A program made the position numbers and the translations under genes. The notes beneath the pieces were generated by a model that was given only the letters and a program-made list of their open reading frames with translations, ran no database searches and was not told the DNA's origin. A stretch of DNA of 64,000 bases from CAVVXX01 sp052389895 (lineage in GTDB: Bacteria > Pseudomonadota > Alphaproteobacteria > Micropepsales > Micropepsaceae), in the NCBI GenBank assembly GCA_052389895.1, contig JBQTHM010000006.1:1-64000 (forward strand), read 5' to 3'. Below are positions 8,528 to 15,971 of this stretch, in pieces (position 1 is the first letter of the stretch; each line of letters starts with the position of its first letter).

Positions 8528-8928
8528 TGCGATACGAAGATATCAAGAAGCATTGTCTTTCCCTTCCCGGTGCCATGCTTTCCATCCAGTGGGGCAACGA
8601 TCGTGTTTTCAAGGTGGCCGGGAAGATGTTCGCGGTGCTGAGCCCGCCCGGTCAGAAGCCGCCGACGCTTTCCTTCAAGACAAGCGACGACAGCTTTCAC
8701 ATCCTCACGCAAATGAAGCACATCCGGCCCGCGCCGTATCTGGCGCGCGCCCATTGGGTCTATCTGGAACGGCTGGGCGCGCTTCCCAAACGCGAGCTCA
8801 AGGAATATCTCACCCGCGCCCATCTGCTGGTGGCGGCAAGCCTGCCTAAAAAGGCGCAAGCCGCACTGATCCGGTCCGTAAGCAGGAAAGCGGAAAGGAA
8901 AACTAGCGCGCGCCGCCGGCGGCGCTGA
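8527..8928 (+). CDS. MmcQ/YjbR-family DNA-binding-like protein
   Basis: 133 residues with the YjbR fold signature: an N-terminal LSLPGA followed by WGNDRVFKVAGKMFAVL, then LSFKTSDDSFHIL and the C-terminal RAHWVYLERLG, YLTRAHLLVAASLPKK. The family is a small CyaY-like fold annotated as DNA-binding; its role is not established. The start ATG overlaps the last base of the holA stop (TGATG). It ends in a basic Arg-rich tail and overlaps the convergent PilZ gene by 26 bp. Confidence 0.85.
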   Translation: MRYEDIKKHCLSLPGAMLSIQWGNDRVFKVAGKMFAVLSPPGQKPPTLSFKTSDDSFHILTQMKHIRPAPYLARAHWVYLERLGALPKRELKEYLTRAHLLVAASLPKKAQAALIRSVSRKAERKTSARRRRR

Positions 8929-9589
8929 GCGGCGCACTCTGCGCGGGCTGCGGCTGCTGGGCAGCCGAAGGCCGCTCGAAAAGGCTCGTATTGGGGAAGA
9001 GGAGTCCCAGAAACTCGATGCCGATGCCTTCGCTGTGGTGGCGCGCCACGCGTCCCGCGCGATGGCCGATCAGGATGTGCTCGCCAACCGGGGGCCGCAA
9101 TTCCGTCCTCACTGAAATCCCGGTCAGCGAGAAGTCCAGTACATCGCAACGGATCTGCTCGCCGCTTGCGCGCGTGAAAACCGTATGGCTCCCTGCCGCG
9201 GCCGGCGCGCGCTCGTAATTCCGGAGATGCGACTCGCCCACCAGGTGGCGGTTGAGGCGCAGCGTCAGCTGGTCCGCCAGCCGATCGCGTTTTTGCAGCG
9301 AAGACGCAAACGCCACCGCGAAGCCGGACGGCGTACGGCGCGCAATCGCGCCCTCGAAACGCCCCAAGCCGTCCAGATAGATGACGATGTTCCCCTGCGG
9401 CTCCTGTTTCAGCTCGCAGGTGACGGAAACGCCGCCGGGGGAAATATCCTCGACGGCGCAAACCGCTTCTTCCTGCGTCGCGGGAATGTAAAGCCGGCCG
9501 GAAATGGCCAGCCGCACGCGGCGAAATCGGCGGCGCTCCTTTCGCGCGCGCTCGATCAACGCCTCGTTGCGCTTTTCGCTCTCGGACAT
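8903..9589 (-). CDS. protein with two tandem PilZ domains
   Basis: 228 residues. The first PilZ domain has a basic entry (RKERRRFRRV, residues 16-25) matching the RxxxR c-di-GMP motif and the second motif DISPGGVSV near residue 48. The second domain (about 120-200) has DFSLTGISV but no clear RxxxR. The C-terminus is a Gln/Pro/Ala tail. PilZ proteins bind c-di-GMP and alter polysaccharide or motility machinery. Tandem domains where only one looks competent to bind suggest a regulatory pair. A TTAA-N6-TTAA pair and a TCAAC-N5-GTTGA inverted repeat lie upstream. Confidence 0.85.
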   Translation of the reverse strand: MSESEKRNEALIERARKERRRFRRVRLAISGRLYIPATQEEAVCAVEDISPGGVSVTCELKQEPQGNIVIYLDGLGRFEGAIARRTPSGFAVAFASSLQKRDRLADQLTLRLNRHLVGESHLRNYERAPAAAGSHTVFTRASGEQIRCDVLDFSLTGISVRTELRPPVGEHILIGHRAGRVARHHSEGIGIEFLGLLFPNTSLFERPSAAQQPQPAQSAPLSAAGGAR

Positions 9590-9641
9590 TTGACGGCCTT
9601 GCGTCTTTCCGCGCTTTTGCCGGGAATTCTAGGCGGCGATT

Positions 9642-9660
9642 GTTCAACAATTGGTTGATC
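9642..9660. promoter_or_regulatory. small inverted repeat upstream of the PilZ gene
   Basis: TCAAC (9644-9648) and GTTGA (9654-9658) form a perfect 5+5 inverted repeat with a 5-base spacer, 55 bases before the PilZ start. It could be an operator. The rest of the roughly 410-base gap 9590-10006 holds one EcfG-type promoter at 9864 and no other supported gene. Confidence 0.3.
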
Positions 9661-9863
9661 GGGCGTGTAGAACGGAAAGGGATCGCCGCGGTTAAAGCCT
9701 CTTAACTCTCCTGCGCTGCGGCAAACACCCTGCAAGATCGATCCGCTCGGCTGGCGCCGGCACGGCCGCCGCTTGATTTCAGCCGGTCGCACATTCGTCG
9801 GCTGCGACGCAGGCAAAATCCCGTTGTATGCCCGCGCAAACCGGGCGGCCATCGCGCGGATGC

Positions 9864-9888
9864 GGAACCGGCCCGTCGCTGTCACGTT
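9864..9888 (+). promoter_or_regulatory. EcfG-type promoter (GGAAC-N16-CGTT)
   Basis: GGAAC at 9864-9868 and CGTT at 9885-9888 are separated by 16 bases, an exact match to the alphaproteobacterial EcfG consensus. It points into the small secreted-protein gene at 10007, leaving a leader of about 110 bases. Confidence 0.6.
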
Positions 9889-10006
9889 GCATTGCATGGA
9901 CCCCTTGTGTGTCGGTGCGGTAACGCCCGTCCCCTTTGCTGAGCCCTGCCTTTCGCACGGCATGTGTGCGGCGTATGCTCGTTCTCGCGTTCCGGGGGTG
10001 GGTGCG

Positions 10007-10348
10007 ATGCGTCGCACAGCAATGCTTGCGTTCGTTCTGATCGCGCTCCCTTTTTCTGCCCACGCGCAGTCCGCAAATTACATCTCGCCGCCGCTCACCT
10101 ACGGCGTAAAGACGCTCTCTTTCGACCGCTGGTGCCAGGAAGATCAGCGCTATCCCGTCGCGCGCTGCGACCAGCGGCTGGCGGCGGACGTGGCGGCGTT
10201 CGAAGAGTATCGCGCGCAAGTCGAGCGCTACGATCTGGACTATGAGATGGAGCGCACGCGCGAATACGAGTTCGAACGCGACGTGCTAAGACGCGATCAT
10301 TCGCAGCAGCCGGCGCCGCCCGACGTTATCGCGCCGTCGCCCCATTAG
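10007..10348 (+). CDS. small secreted protein, unknown function
   Basis: 113 residues. A clear signal peptide (MRRTAMLAFVLIALPFSAHAQ) is followed by a short mature region with two Cys (WCQEDQ and ARCDQ) spaced 13 residues apart, which could form a disulfide, and a charged helical C-terminus rich in Glu/Arg/Tyr. No family recognised. It lies behind an exact EcfG promoter match, so it may be a periplasmic general-stress protein. The 3' end overlaps the convergent PAS gene by four bases. Confidence 0.7.
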   Translation: MRRTAMLAFVLIALPFSAHAQSANYISPPLTYGVKTLSFDRWCQEDQRYPVARCDQRLAADVAAFEEYRAQVERYDLDYEMERTREYEFERDVLRRDHSQQPAPPDVIAPSPH

Positions 10349-11016
10349 CAGCGCGCTTTGGCCGCCTCCCAGCGCGGCGCGAAACCGTCGAAATCAGCAA
10401 CCTCCAGGCGCAGCGGGTCATGCGCGGCGCGTTGGGGAACGACGAGCCGCAAATGCGGCACGCGAGTGGGCCGCGTGGGCGCGCGGTTTCGCTGTCCAAA
10501 ACTGGGCGGCGTCGTGTCCGTCGTTTCGCCGTCTTCGTGCACCATGGTGGACGACACAAGGCGCTGAAACACGATATTGCGCCCTGCCAGCACGCCGGCA
10601 TCGCCCAGCACGGAGATGACGCCCAGAAATCGCGCGCGCCCGCTATGCGCGATGGGCATCAGTGCCGTCTCGATTTCCACCATCCGCCCGTCATCGGTTG
10701 CGCCCAGCGACACCAGGCATATGGGCGCGGACAGCCGCTCCGCCTGGCGCAGCAGCACGCTCAGCGCAGGCTTGCTTCCCTCATCCCAGTGGGAAAGGAA
10801 TGCCGCGTCGCGCAGTTCGTGTCCGAAATAGTGGCAGAGCGTGGTTCCCGCGAGACGGTACAGCGCGCCGCTCTGGCCGCCGGTTTCGAGAAGGAAAACG
10901 AAAGGAAGCAGACGCTTGAGCGCGCGGGGATCGATATCGGCCTGGTCGGGAACGGATTTGGCGCCCTTGATGCGGCCCCAGTAGCCCACCACGAAATGGC
11001 TGTTTCGGTGCTTCAT
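10345..11016 (-). CDS. PAS-domain protein of the alphaproteobacterial PAS_5 type
   Basis: 223 residues. The N-terminal half resembles the PAS_5 family: YWGRIKGAKSVPDQADIDP, followed by LPFVFLLE, LYRLAGT and HYFGHEL, then the strand pair VEIETALMPI and FLGVISVL. The C-terminal part is a low-complexity linker with LRLVVPQRA. There is no output domain. Such stand-alone proteins are common in alphaproteobacteria, and a link to cell-cycle or polarity signalling is suspected for some. ATG 11016 has a GGAGCAGGA ribosome-binding site; an upstream ATG at 11118 would add a poorly conserved extension. Confidence 0.78.
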   Translation of the reverse strand: MKHRNSHFVVGYWGRIKGAKSVPDQADIDPRALKRLLPFVFLLETGGQSGALYRLAGTTLCHYFGHELRDAAFLSHWDEGSKPALSVLLRQAERLSAPICLVSLGATDDGRMVEIETALMPIAHSGRARFLGVISVLGDAGVLAGRNIVFQRLVSSTMVHEDGETTDTTPPSFGQRNRAPTRPTRVPHLRLVVPQRAAHDPLRLEVADFDGFAPRWEAAKARC

Positions 11017-11183
11017 CGAACTGTCCTGCTCCCCGCGCGCCCTGTCCCGCCCTGAGGCAGGAAAACGCGCAAATTCCGTCCTGCGCGAGAGCAGGAGCGA
11101 AATGCATGCCAGCGCCAAGAAGCCGGGAAATTGCGAGGCCTATTCGGAGGATGTTGGTAAACGCGCGAGCGCCGGGGCCGCAA

Positions 11184-11888
11184 TCAGCCCCATGGGCCGC
11201 GGCGGCGCCCGAAGAGGGGCACGTCGGCATATTTGAAGAAAGGCGTGAGTATGAGCCCGGCAACAAAGCCCCCGACATGGGCCAGGAATGCGACGCCGGG
11301 CCGGCCCGGATCGGTCATCGCGGCGCTGACGAGCTGAATCAGGAACCAGAAGCCCACGACGAACACCGCCGCGATTTTCATCGGGTAAAGCAGCACCCCC
11401 AGCGGCAGAATCACGGTTACACGCGCGCCGGGGTGCACCAGCACGTAAGACGCCAGCACGCCGGATATGGCGCCCGAGGCGCCGACCATGGGAATTGTCG
11501 AATCGGGATTGGCGTAGCCATGGGTGAGTGCCGCCGCCACCCCACAGAGCAGGTAGAAGATGAGAAAGCGGATATGGCCCATCACATCTTCCACATTGTT
11601 CCCGAAAATCCAGAGGTAAAGCATGTTGCCAGCCAGATGCAGCCAGCTTCCGTGCATGAACATCGAGGTAAAGAGGGTAAGCACCGGAGCCGGCGCTTCC
11701 AGCGCCGGGTTGAGCCGCGCGTCGCCCAGAAGCAGCGCGGGCACGAAGCCGTAGGTATAGGCCGCGCGCTCGCCGCCGGCCGCCCCCTGGGAGACTTGCC
11801 AGAGGAACACCGCGATACAGAGCGCCATGATGCCCCAGGTAAGAAAGGGCACGATGCGCGTGGGGTTGTCGTCCGAGATCGGGATCAT
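11184..11888 (-). CDS. rhomboid-family intramembrane serine protease
   Basis: 234 residues with six predicted membrane segments. The catalytic Ser138 lies in GASGAISG and the catalytic His204 in LAHVGGF; the conserved FxHGSWLHLAGNMLYLWIFG loop/TM2 is present. It cleaves transmembrane or membrane-anchored substrates within the bilayer. It is located upstream of the PAS protein gene on the same strand (gap 167 bp) and is divergent from the INK-repeat secreted protein. A second rhomboid lies at 17.5 kb, so two proteases bracket the surface-protein region. Confidence 0.92.
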   Translation of the reverse strand: MIPISDDNPTRIVPFLTWGIMALCIAVFLWQVSQGAAGGERAAYTYGFVPALLLGDARLNPALEAPAPVLTLFTSMFMHGSWLHLAGNMLYLWIFGNNVEDVMGHIRFLIFYLLCGVAAALTHGYANPDSTIPMVGASGAISGVLASYVLVHPGARVTVILPLGVLLYPMKIAAVFVVGFWFLIQLVSAAMTDPGRPGVAFLAHVGGFVAGLILTPFFKYADVPLFGRRRGPWG

Positions 11889-12078
11889 GCGTTAAGCCCT
11901 GCGCGCGCCACTTTGCCTCTTGTCTCATATTGGGGCATCGCCGCCCACCTGTCGCGGCGCATCCGCGCGCGTTTCTGGCACGAAACATGAAACTCAAGCG
12001 CCGGGAATTAAGCTTTTGTCAAGAAGGGGCGTGCGCCCCGGGGTGGGCCCGGGCAGCATGAGGCCGAGGGGACTCTTG

Positions 12079-13029
12079 ATGATCCGTTCGAAACCGCTTG
12101 CTCTCGCGCTTTCGCTTGCGCTGGCGGCGCTGCCGCTGGTGCCCGCGCCTGCCCGCGCGGACGGCGGATTCGCCGGCGGGCTGAAATGCGTGGGCCCGGT
12201 CACCTTCAACAATTCGCTCACAATCAACAAGAACGTCAGCATCAACAAGCCGGTGACGATCGACAAATCCATCTCGATCTACAATCCGGTCACCATCAAC
12301 AAGAGCATTTCCATCGACAAGTCGGTCAACATCATCAAGAACATCGACAGTTCGAAGAAGATAAGCATCAACAAGAAGATCATCATCAACAAGGGCAAGG
12401 GCGACGCGACTGCGGAAGCCTTCGCCTTCGCGCTCGCGCGTGCAAGCTCGCGTTCCAATGCCATCGTATATGGCGGCGGCTATGTGGACCAGGCCGTGTC
12501 CTATGGCGGCGGCGGCGATATAGGCGCGCTTGCCGTGGAAGAGCCCTGCATCGAGCAATGGGCGACGCTCGTGCGCGCGGTGCATGCGGTCTGCGTGGAC
12601 GTGCGCGGGCGCTCGCATCCCGCCGCGCGTATGCGCCCAGAAACCTGGATCGATGCTAGTTACTCCGGCGAAGTCTATCGCTGCCTGGAAGGATCCAGCC
12701 TGCGCGTGCGCATCGGCCACGTGGTGGAAAGCGAAAAAGGCATGGCGGCCGTCTACGAAGGCGCAGACGAACTTGCCTGCCGTCCGGGCGAGGCGCTGCG
12801 CCATTACGCCGACGGGTTGGTGAAATGCGCCACCGCCGAGCGCGTGCCCGAATGCGCCGAGCGGCGCAATCTGCGCGCCTGGGGCGCGGGCGACATCTTC
12901 TTCTCCTATCAGACCAGGGTTTGCGCGCGCAGCTACGTCGCTTCGTATCAGGCGAAAAAAATGTCTTACGGCGCCTCGCGCGAGCTCGAGCTCACCGGCA
13001 TGAGCCTGAATGGCGGCGTGGGTTATTAG
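12079..13029 (+). CDS. secreted INK-hexad-repeat protein, predicted beta-solenoid
   Basis: 316 residues with a signal peptide (cut near ARA, residue 27). Residues 40-105 contain about eleven six-residue repeats of the form x-[VI]-[TS]-I-[ND]-K (SLTINK, NVSINK, PVTIDK, SISIYN, PVTINK, SISIDK and so on). Alternating Ile/Val and Asn/Lys at a strict period of six suggests a small beta-helix or amyloid-like stack. An Ala-rich segment follows, then Gly/Tyr runs, then a cysteine-rich C-terminal domain (eight Cys, about 155-285) with WIDASYSGEVYRCL and GDIFFSYQTRVCARSY. The start at 12079 has GAGGGGA upstream. No named family recognised. It lies 2.3 kb from hfaABD, whose HfaB is a CsgG-type pore; a role in holdfast or matrix is inference. 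Confidence 0.75.
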   Translation: MIRSKPLALALSLALAALPLVPAPARADGGFAGGLKCVGPVTFNNSLTINKNVSINKPVTIDKSISIYNPVTINKSISIDKSVNIIKNIDSSKKISINKKIIINKGKGDATAEAFAFALARASSRSNAIVYGGGYVDQAVSYGGGGDIGALAVEEPCIEQWATLVRAVHAVCVDVRGRSHPAARMRPETWIDASYSGEVYRCLEGSSLRVRIGHVVESEKGMAAVYEGADELACRPGEALRHYADGLVKCATAERVPECAERRNLRAWGAGDIFFSYQTRVCARSYVASYQAKKMSYGASRELELTGMSLNGGVGY

Positions 13030-13043
13030 GCGCCGCCGCCCGG

Positions 13044-13157
13044 CTATTGAATCCTTCCGTCCATAATCGTCAGCACCCGGTCGGCCGAGGCGGCGAAGTT
13101 GTGGTCATGCGTGACCACGACGACTGCGAGGCTGTGTCCGCGCGCCTGTGCGCCCGT
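13044..13157 (-). pseudogene. 3' remnant of an ABC transporter ATPase (LolD/MacB-like)
   Basis: Directly downstream of the dehydratase stop, a second frame encodes about 37 residues ending in TAG: VVVVTHDHNFAASADRVL then TIMDGRIQ. This is the H-loop (switch His) and C-terminal end of a LolD/MacB-type ATPase. No Walker A, signature or Walker B is present, and there is no start. It is a fragment left by a deletion or recombination that joined the dehydratase to the tail of a lost transporter gene. Confidence 0.72.
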
Positions 13158-14122
13158 CAGCCGGCAATCAGCTCGCAGAATTTTTTCAGATCCACATTGC
13201 CGCCGGAGACTACGGCCACGATGGGCCCGTCGCCCGCCTTGCCGGTGAGCGCGGCCGCCAGGGGAAGCGCGCCCGCCCCTTCCGCAATGATGCGCGATTT
13301 TTCCGCCATCAGCTTCATCGCCTTGCGCGTTTCCTCAAGCGTCACAACGATCGAGCCGTCCACTATTCCCTTCATGCGCTCCCACATGCGCGGGAACATG
13401 CTGTGCCCGCCCGCGCCGTCCACGAAGGACGCGGTCCAGTTCTCGAACACTTCCGGCTTGCCCGTCCGGAACGAAAGCGCGGCGGGCGCCGCCGTTTCGG
13501 GTTCGGCGCCAAACACTTTTACGCCCGGCCTTTGCGGTTTGATGGCGCTGGCCAGCGCTACTACCAGTCCGCCGCCGCCGATGCCGCCGATGACGCAACT
13601 GGCCTCGGGCGCGTCTTCCAGGATTTCCAAACCCATCGTGGCGTTGCCCGCGATGAAATTGTCGTCGTCGAACGGGTGCACGAAGGTGCCCGCGAGACCG
13701 GGATAGGCACGCTCGCCCAGCGCCTTCCAGGCAATGTCGTAAGGAACGGGAATGAGCTCTGCGCCTAATGCGCGCATGCGCTCGATCTTGGACTGCGGCG
13801 CGGTATCGATGACCACGACCGTGCACGGCACGGCGAAGGCGCGCGCGGCATAGGCCACGCCCTGTCCCGCGTTGCCGGCGCTTATCGTCCACACGCCCTT
13901 CTTGCGTTCGCCATCTGAAAGCATTGCTACGGCGTTGGCCGCCCCGCGCAATTTGTAGGCGTTGATGGGCTGAAGATTTTCCAGCTTGAGGCGGATATCG
14001 GGAAAGCCCTCGCCCAATTCGAGGCGTACCATCGGCGTGCGCACGGCCGTCCCGGCAATGCGCTCCCGCGCGGCGCGGATTTCGTCGGGCGTAATGGGTC
14101 TTACGGGCGGAACGCCGGACAT
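13157..14122 (-). CDS. PLP-dependent threonine/serine dehydratase-like enzyme
   Basis: 321 residues, fold type II. The PLP Lys lies in PINAYKLRGAANA, the phosphate-binding loop is GGIGGGGLV, and TISAGNAGQGVAYAA matches the Asn/Gly substrate loop (usually SSGNHAQG; here ISAGNAGQG). It lacks a C-terminal ACT domain, so it resembles catabolic or racemase-type threonine dehydratases rather than IlvA. The substrate is uncertain: threonine, serine or hydroxy-aspartate are all possible. Start ATG 14122 has AAGAGAA nearby; an ATG at 14146 is an alternative. The coding end abuts an ABC ATPase remnant. Confidence 0.85.
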   Translation of the reverse strand: MSGVPPVRPITPDEIRAARERIAGTAVRTPMVRLELGEGFPDIRLKLENLQPINAYKLRGAANAVAMLSDGERKKGVWTISAGNAGQGVAYAARAFAVPCTVVVIDTAPQSKIERMRALGAELIPVPYDIAWKALGERAYPGLAGTFVHPFDDDNFIAGNATMGLEILEDAPEASCVIGGIGGGGLVVALASAIKPQRPGVKVFGAEPETAAPAALSFRTGKPEVFENWTASFVDGAGGHSMFPRMWERMKGIVDGSIVVTLEETRKAMKLMAEKSRIIAEGAGALPLAAALTGKAGDGPIVAVVSGGNVDLKKFCELIAG

Positions 14123-14261
14123 GGTTCTCTTAGACAGGATGGGCACCGGCGCCGCAAGTTATCCCCCCGGCCGCGGGAAAATTCCTTTTGTGCCGCGCGT
14201 ACTTAGGCCCAAGGCAGGATTTTTTGTCCAACACTTCCGGCGCGCGGCCAGAATCGCGCCC

Positions 14262-14612
14262 ATGAGCAAGAGCATGAGCAAGAGAAAGGCTCCGGCGGCC
14301 GGAACAGCCGGATGCGAAGTTTTGTCCGCGATGCGCGAGCCGGACGTGGCAAAGGTGGCGGCGGACGTGCTCTGCGGCGAACTCGCCCATTGCCGCGCCG
14401 CAATAGCTTTTTGCATGGAGATTCTTCGTGATGAAAACGACTATGCCTGGGATTCGCGGCTCAAGGCAGGACGCGCGGCGGGCGAACTTATGCGTACGGC
14501 GGCGGCCCTTGCGGCGTCCATCGCGCGGCTCTCGGGCGAAGTCCGTCAGCGCATTACGGTCGAACATGTGGGCCCGGCGGGCGAGGGGGAGAGGGAGGGG
14601 GGTGAAAAGTGA
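14262..14612 (+). CDS. small helical protein of unknown function, phage-like context
   Basis: 116 residues, largely alpha-helical, with a basic Ser/Lys N-terminus and a central segment GELAHCRAAIAFCMEIL followed by YAWDSRLKAGRAAGELMRTAAALAASIARL. No family recognised. It overlaps the next gene by four bases (GTGA) and a purine-rich GGGAGAGGGAGGGG run before the junction provides its ribosome-binding site. Paired small genes of this type occur next to phage terminase genes in alphaproteobacteria; no terminase is present here. Confidence 0.6.
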   Translation: MSKSMSKRKAPAAGTAGCEVLSAMREPDVAKVAADVLCGELAHCRAAIAFCMEILRDENDYAWDSRLKAGRAAGELMRTAAALAASIARLSGEVRQRITVEHVGPAGEGEREGGEK

Positions 14613-14827
14613 AAACAACCTCCGGCCAATATCGCAATAAAAACAAGGCACTAACCCCATACAAGAACCGCGGCGGTGCGCCTTTGGGCAACCGCAACGC
14701 GCTCAAGCACGGCCGCTATCGCAAGGAAATGCGCGCGCTGGGCGCGATGGCCCGCGAGCGCATTCAGGCGGCGCGGGCTGCCATAGCTGCGGCGGAATCC
14801 CTGCTCGGGCGTGCGCCCCCCAACTAG
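14609..14827 (+). CDS. small protein with GAPLGNRNALKHGRY motif, phage-related
   Basis: 72 residues, GTG start overlapping the previous stop. The N-terminal motif GAPLGNRNALKHGRY is widespread in short proteins encoded near phage terminase or gene-transfer-agent modules; the rest is a single basic helix. Function unknown, possibly a DNA-binding remnant. The last four bases overlap the convergent HExxH gene. Confidence 0.62.
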   Translation: MKTTSGQYRNKNKALTPYKNRGGAPLGNRNALKHGRYRKEMRALGAMARERIQAARAAIAAAESLLGRAPPN

Positions 14828-15162
14828 AAGTGCGCCGAGGGGTGATGGTGGGGCCAGCCGTTGCAATGTGCGATTTCATGGCGAAGCAGCAAGGCGGCTT
14901 CTTCTTCGCCAACTTCCGCCACTTCAGGCAAAACGATGAGGCACGTGTTGGGTCCGCGGAACGCGCACGCTTCGGCCCGGTGGCCGTCGTAGGGCCGCAC
15001 GCCGCATCTCTTGGAAACCGTCCAGTAGGGCAAAGTGACTACGCGCAAAAGGCCTGGGTAGGGCCGGTCGTAGTTGCTGGGAGGAAGAAAAGTCGAAGCG
15101 CCGGCGGGCGTGCCGAAAGCGACGGCGAGCAACAGCAATGTGCGTTTTACTGCGGCGTTCAT
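14824..15162 (-). CDS. small secreted HExxH putative metallopeptidase
   Basis: 112 residues. The signal peptide ends in PAGAS, then the mature protein has three Cys (RCGV, EACAFRG, NTCLIV) plus one in the active-site block. The motif LLLRHEIAHCNGWPHHHP at the C-terminus contains HExxH with a further His run, fitting a zinc-binding site. Proteins of this size are found scattered near phage-like genes; a peptidase activity is inferred from the motif only. Confidence 0.68.
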   Translation of the reverse strand: MNAAVKRTLLLLAVAFGTPAGASTFLPPSNYDRPYPGLLRVVTLPYWTVSKRCGVRPYDGHRAEACAFRGPNTCLIVLPEVAEVGEEEAALLLRHEIAHCNGWPHHHPSAHF

Positions 15163-15247
15163 GCCCCCATTGACGCAAGACGCAGTTGGCGCGCGGCGGC
15201 TCTTTCACGGCCACAAGCGGCCCGCCGTTACCTCGCTACAACCGCGC

Positions 15248-15273
15248 GGCGCCGGGGCAATCGCCCCGGCGCC
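15248..15273. terminator. GC-rich perfect hairpin after hfaD
   Basis: Arms GGCGCCGGGGC and GCCCCGGCGCC (11 bp, perfect) around an AATC loop, 21 bases beyond the hfaD stop. There is no T-run on either strand, so it is a candidate terminator or 3'-end stabiliser for the hfa transcript rather than a textbook intrinsic terminator. Confidence 0.5.
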
Positions 15274-15293
15274 TGCGCGCCCCCTCCCCCGGT

Positions 15294-15971
15294 TCAGGGC
15301 CCCGAGTCGCAATGGATGATCTGTGCCGTATTGCCGGCGGCGACCGAAGAACCCGAAACGTCGCCCCCCACATTGCCGACGGCGGCGTTCACGATCGAGG
15401 AAACGCCGCTGCTGTTTTCCTGGAAGTTGTCGGCTGTGAAGTTCGCGGCGTTCGAAACGATCTGGATCTGGTTGGCAATCGCCGTCGCGGCGAGCGAAAC
15501 ATCGTCGCCCACGTTAAACACCTGGGCGTTCAGCTGCGCCGACGGATCGGCGGCCCCGCAAATCTGTTCGCTTTCCACCGTCATCTTGGCGGGATCGCTG
15601 AAGATGCCTGCCGCGTTGCAGACGGCCGTGACTGAAAGCGACACGTCCTTTCCCACGTTGAAGACCGTTGCGTTCAGCTTGGCCCCCACGTCGCCCATAT
15701 TCACCTGGCTGTTCTTCACCTTGCTGTCCGTCATGGTGAAGATTTCGACCATGTTGCTGACGGCGGCGACTGTTTCCGTCACGTCGCCGCCGACATGGGC
15801 CACGTCGAAATTCATCTGCGACCAGATCGTTCCCAGATTGACCTGGCCGTTGATGATTTCGGCACCCGTGCTGTTGCCCTTGCCCTTACTCGAGTCCGAG
15901 GCGTAGGCCGGGATCGCTTGCGCGCATATCAGCGCTGTACCCGCGATAAGGATCGTTACGAGTTTGTGCAT
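15294..15971 (-). CDS. hfaD: holdfast anchor protein HfaD-like
   Basis: 225 residues. A signal peptide (to about AYA, residue 23) is followed by repeated units built on a shared pattern: N-[AV]-x-V-F-N-V-G-[GKD]-D-V-[ST]-x-[ST]-x-x-A-[VI]-x-N-x-x-x-I. I count four (around VAHVGGDVTETVAAVSN, VFNVGKDVSLSVTAVCN, VFNVGDDVSLAATAIAN, VGNVGGDVSGSSVAAGN). This matches HfaD, an outer-membrane anchor of the polar adhesin. It is last in hfaABD and overlaps hfaB by 86 bp. GAGGAGGAGAA upstream fixes the start. At 225 residues it is shorter than the Caulobacter protein. Confidence 0.82.
   Translation of the reverse strand: MHKLVTILIAGTALICAQAIPAYASDSSKGKGNSTGAEIINGQVNLGTIWSQMNFDVAHVGGDVTETVAAVSNMVEIFTMTDSKVKNSQVNMGDVGAKLNATVFNVGKDVSLSVTAVCNAAGIFSDPAKMTVESEQICGAADPSAQLNAQVFNVGDDVSLAATAIANQIQIVSNAANFTADNFQENSSGVSSIVNAAVGNVGGDVSGSSVAAGNTAQIIHCDSGP

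Noticed and set aside
12208..12400. 18-base periodic DNA resembling a short tandem or CRISPR-like repeat
   Set aside because: The period is the coding of the six-residue INK repeat; units vary at third positions and there are no spacers.
13157..14122. Dehydratase fused to an ABC ATPase
   Set aside because: The frames differ and the dehydratase stop is intact; the ATPase part is a separate remnant.
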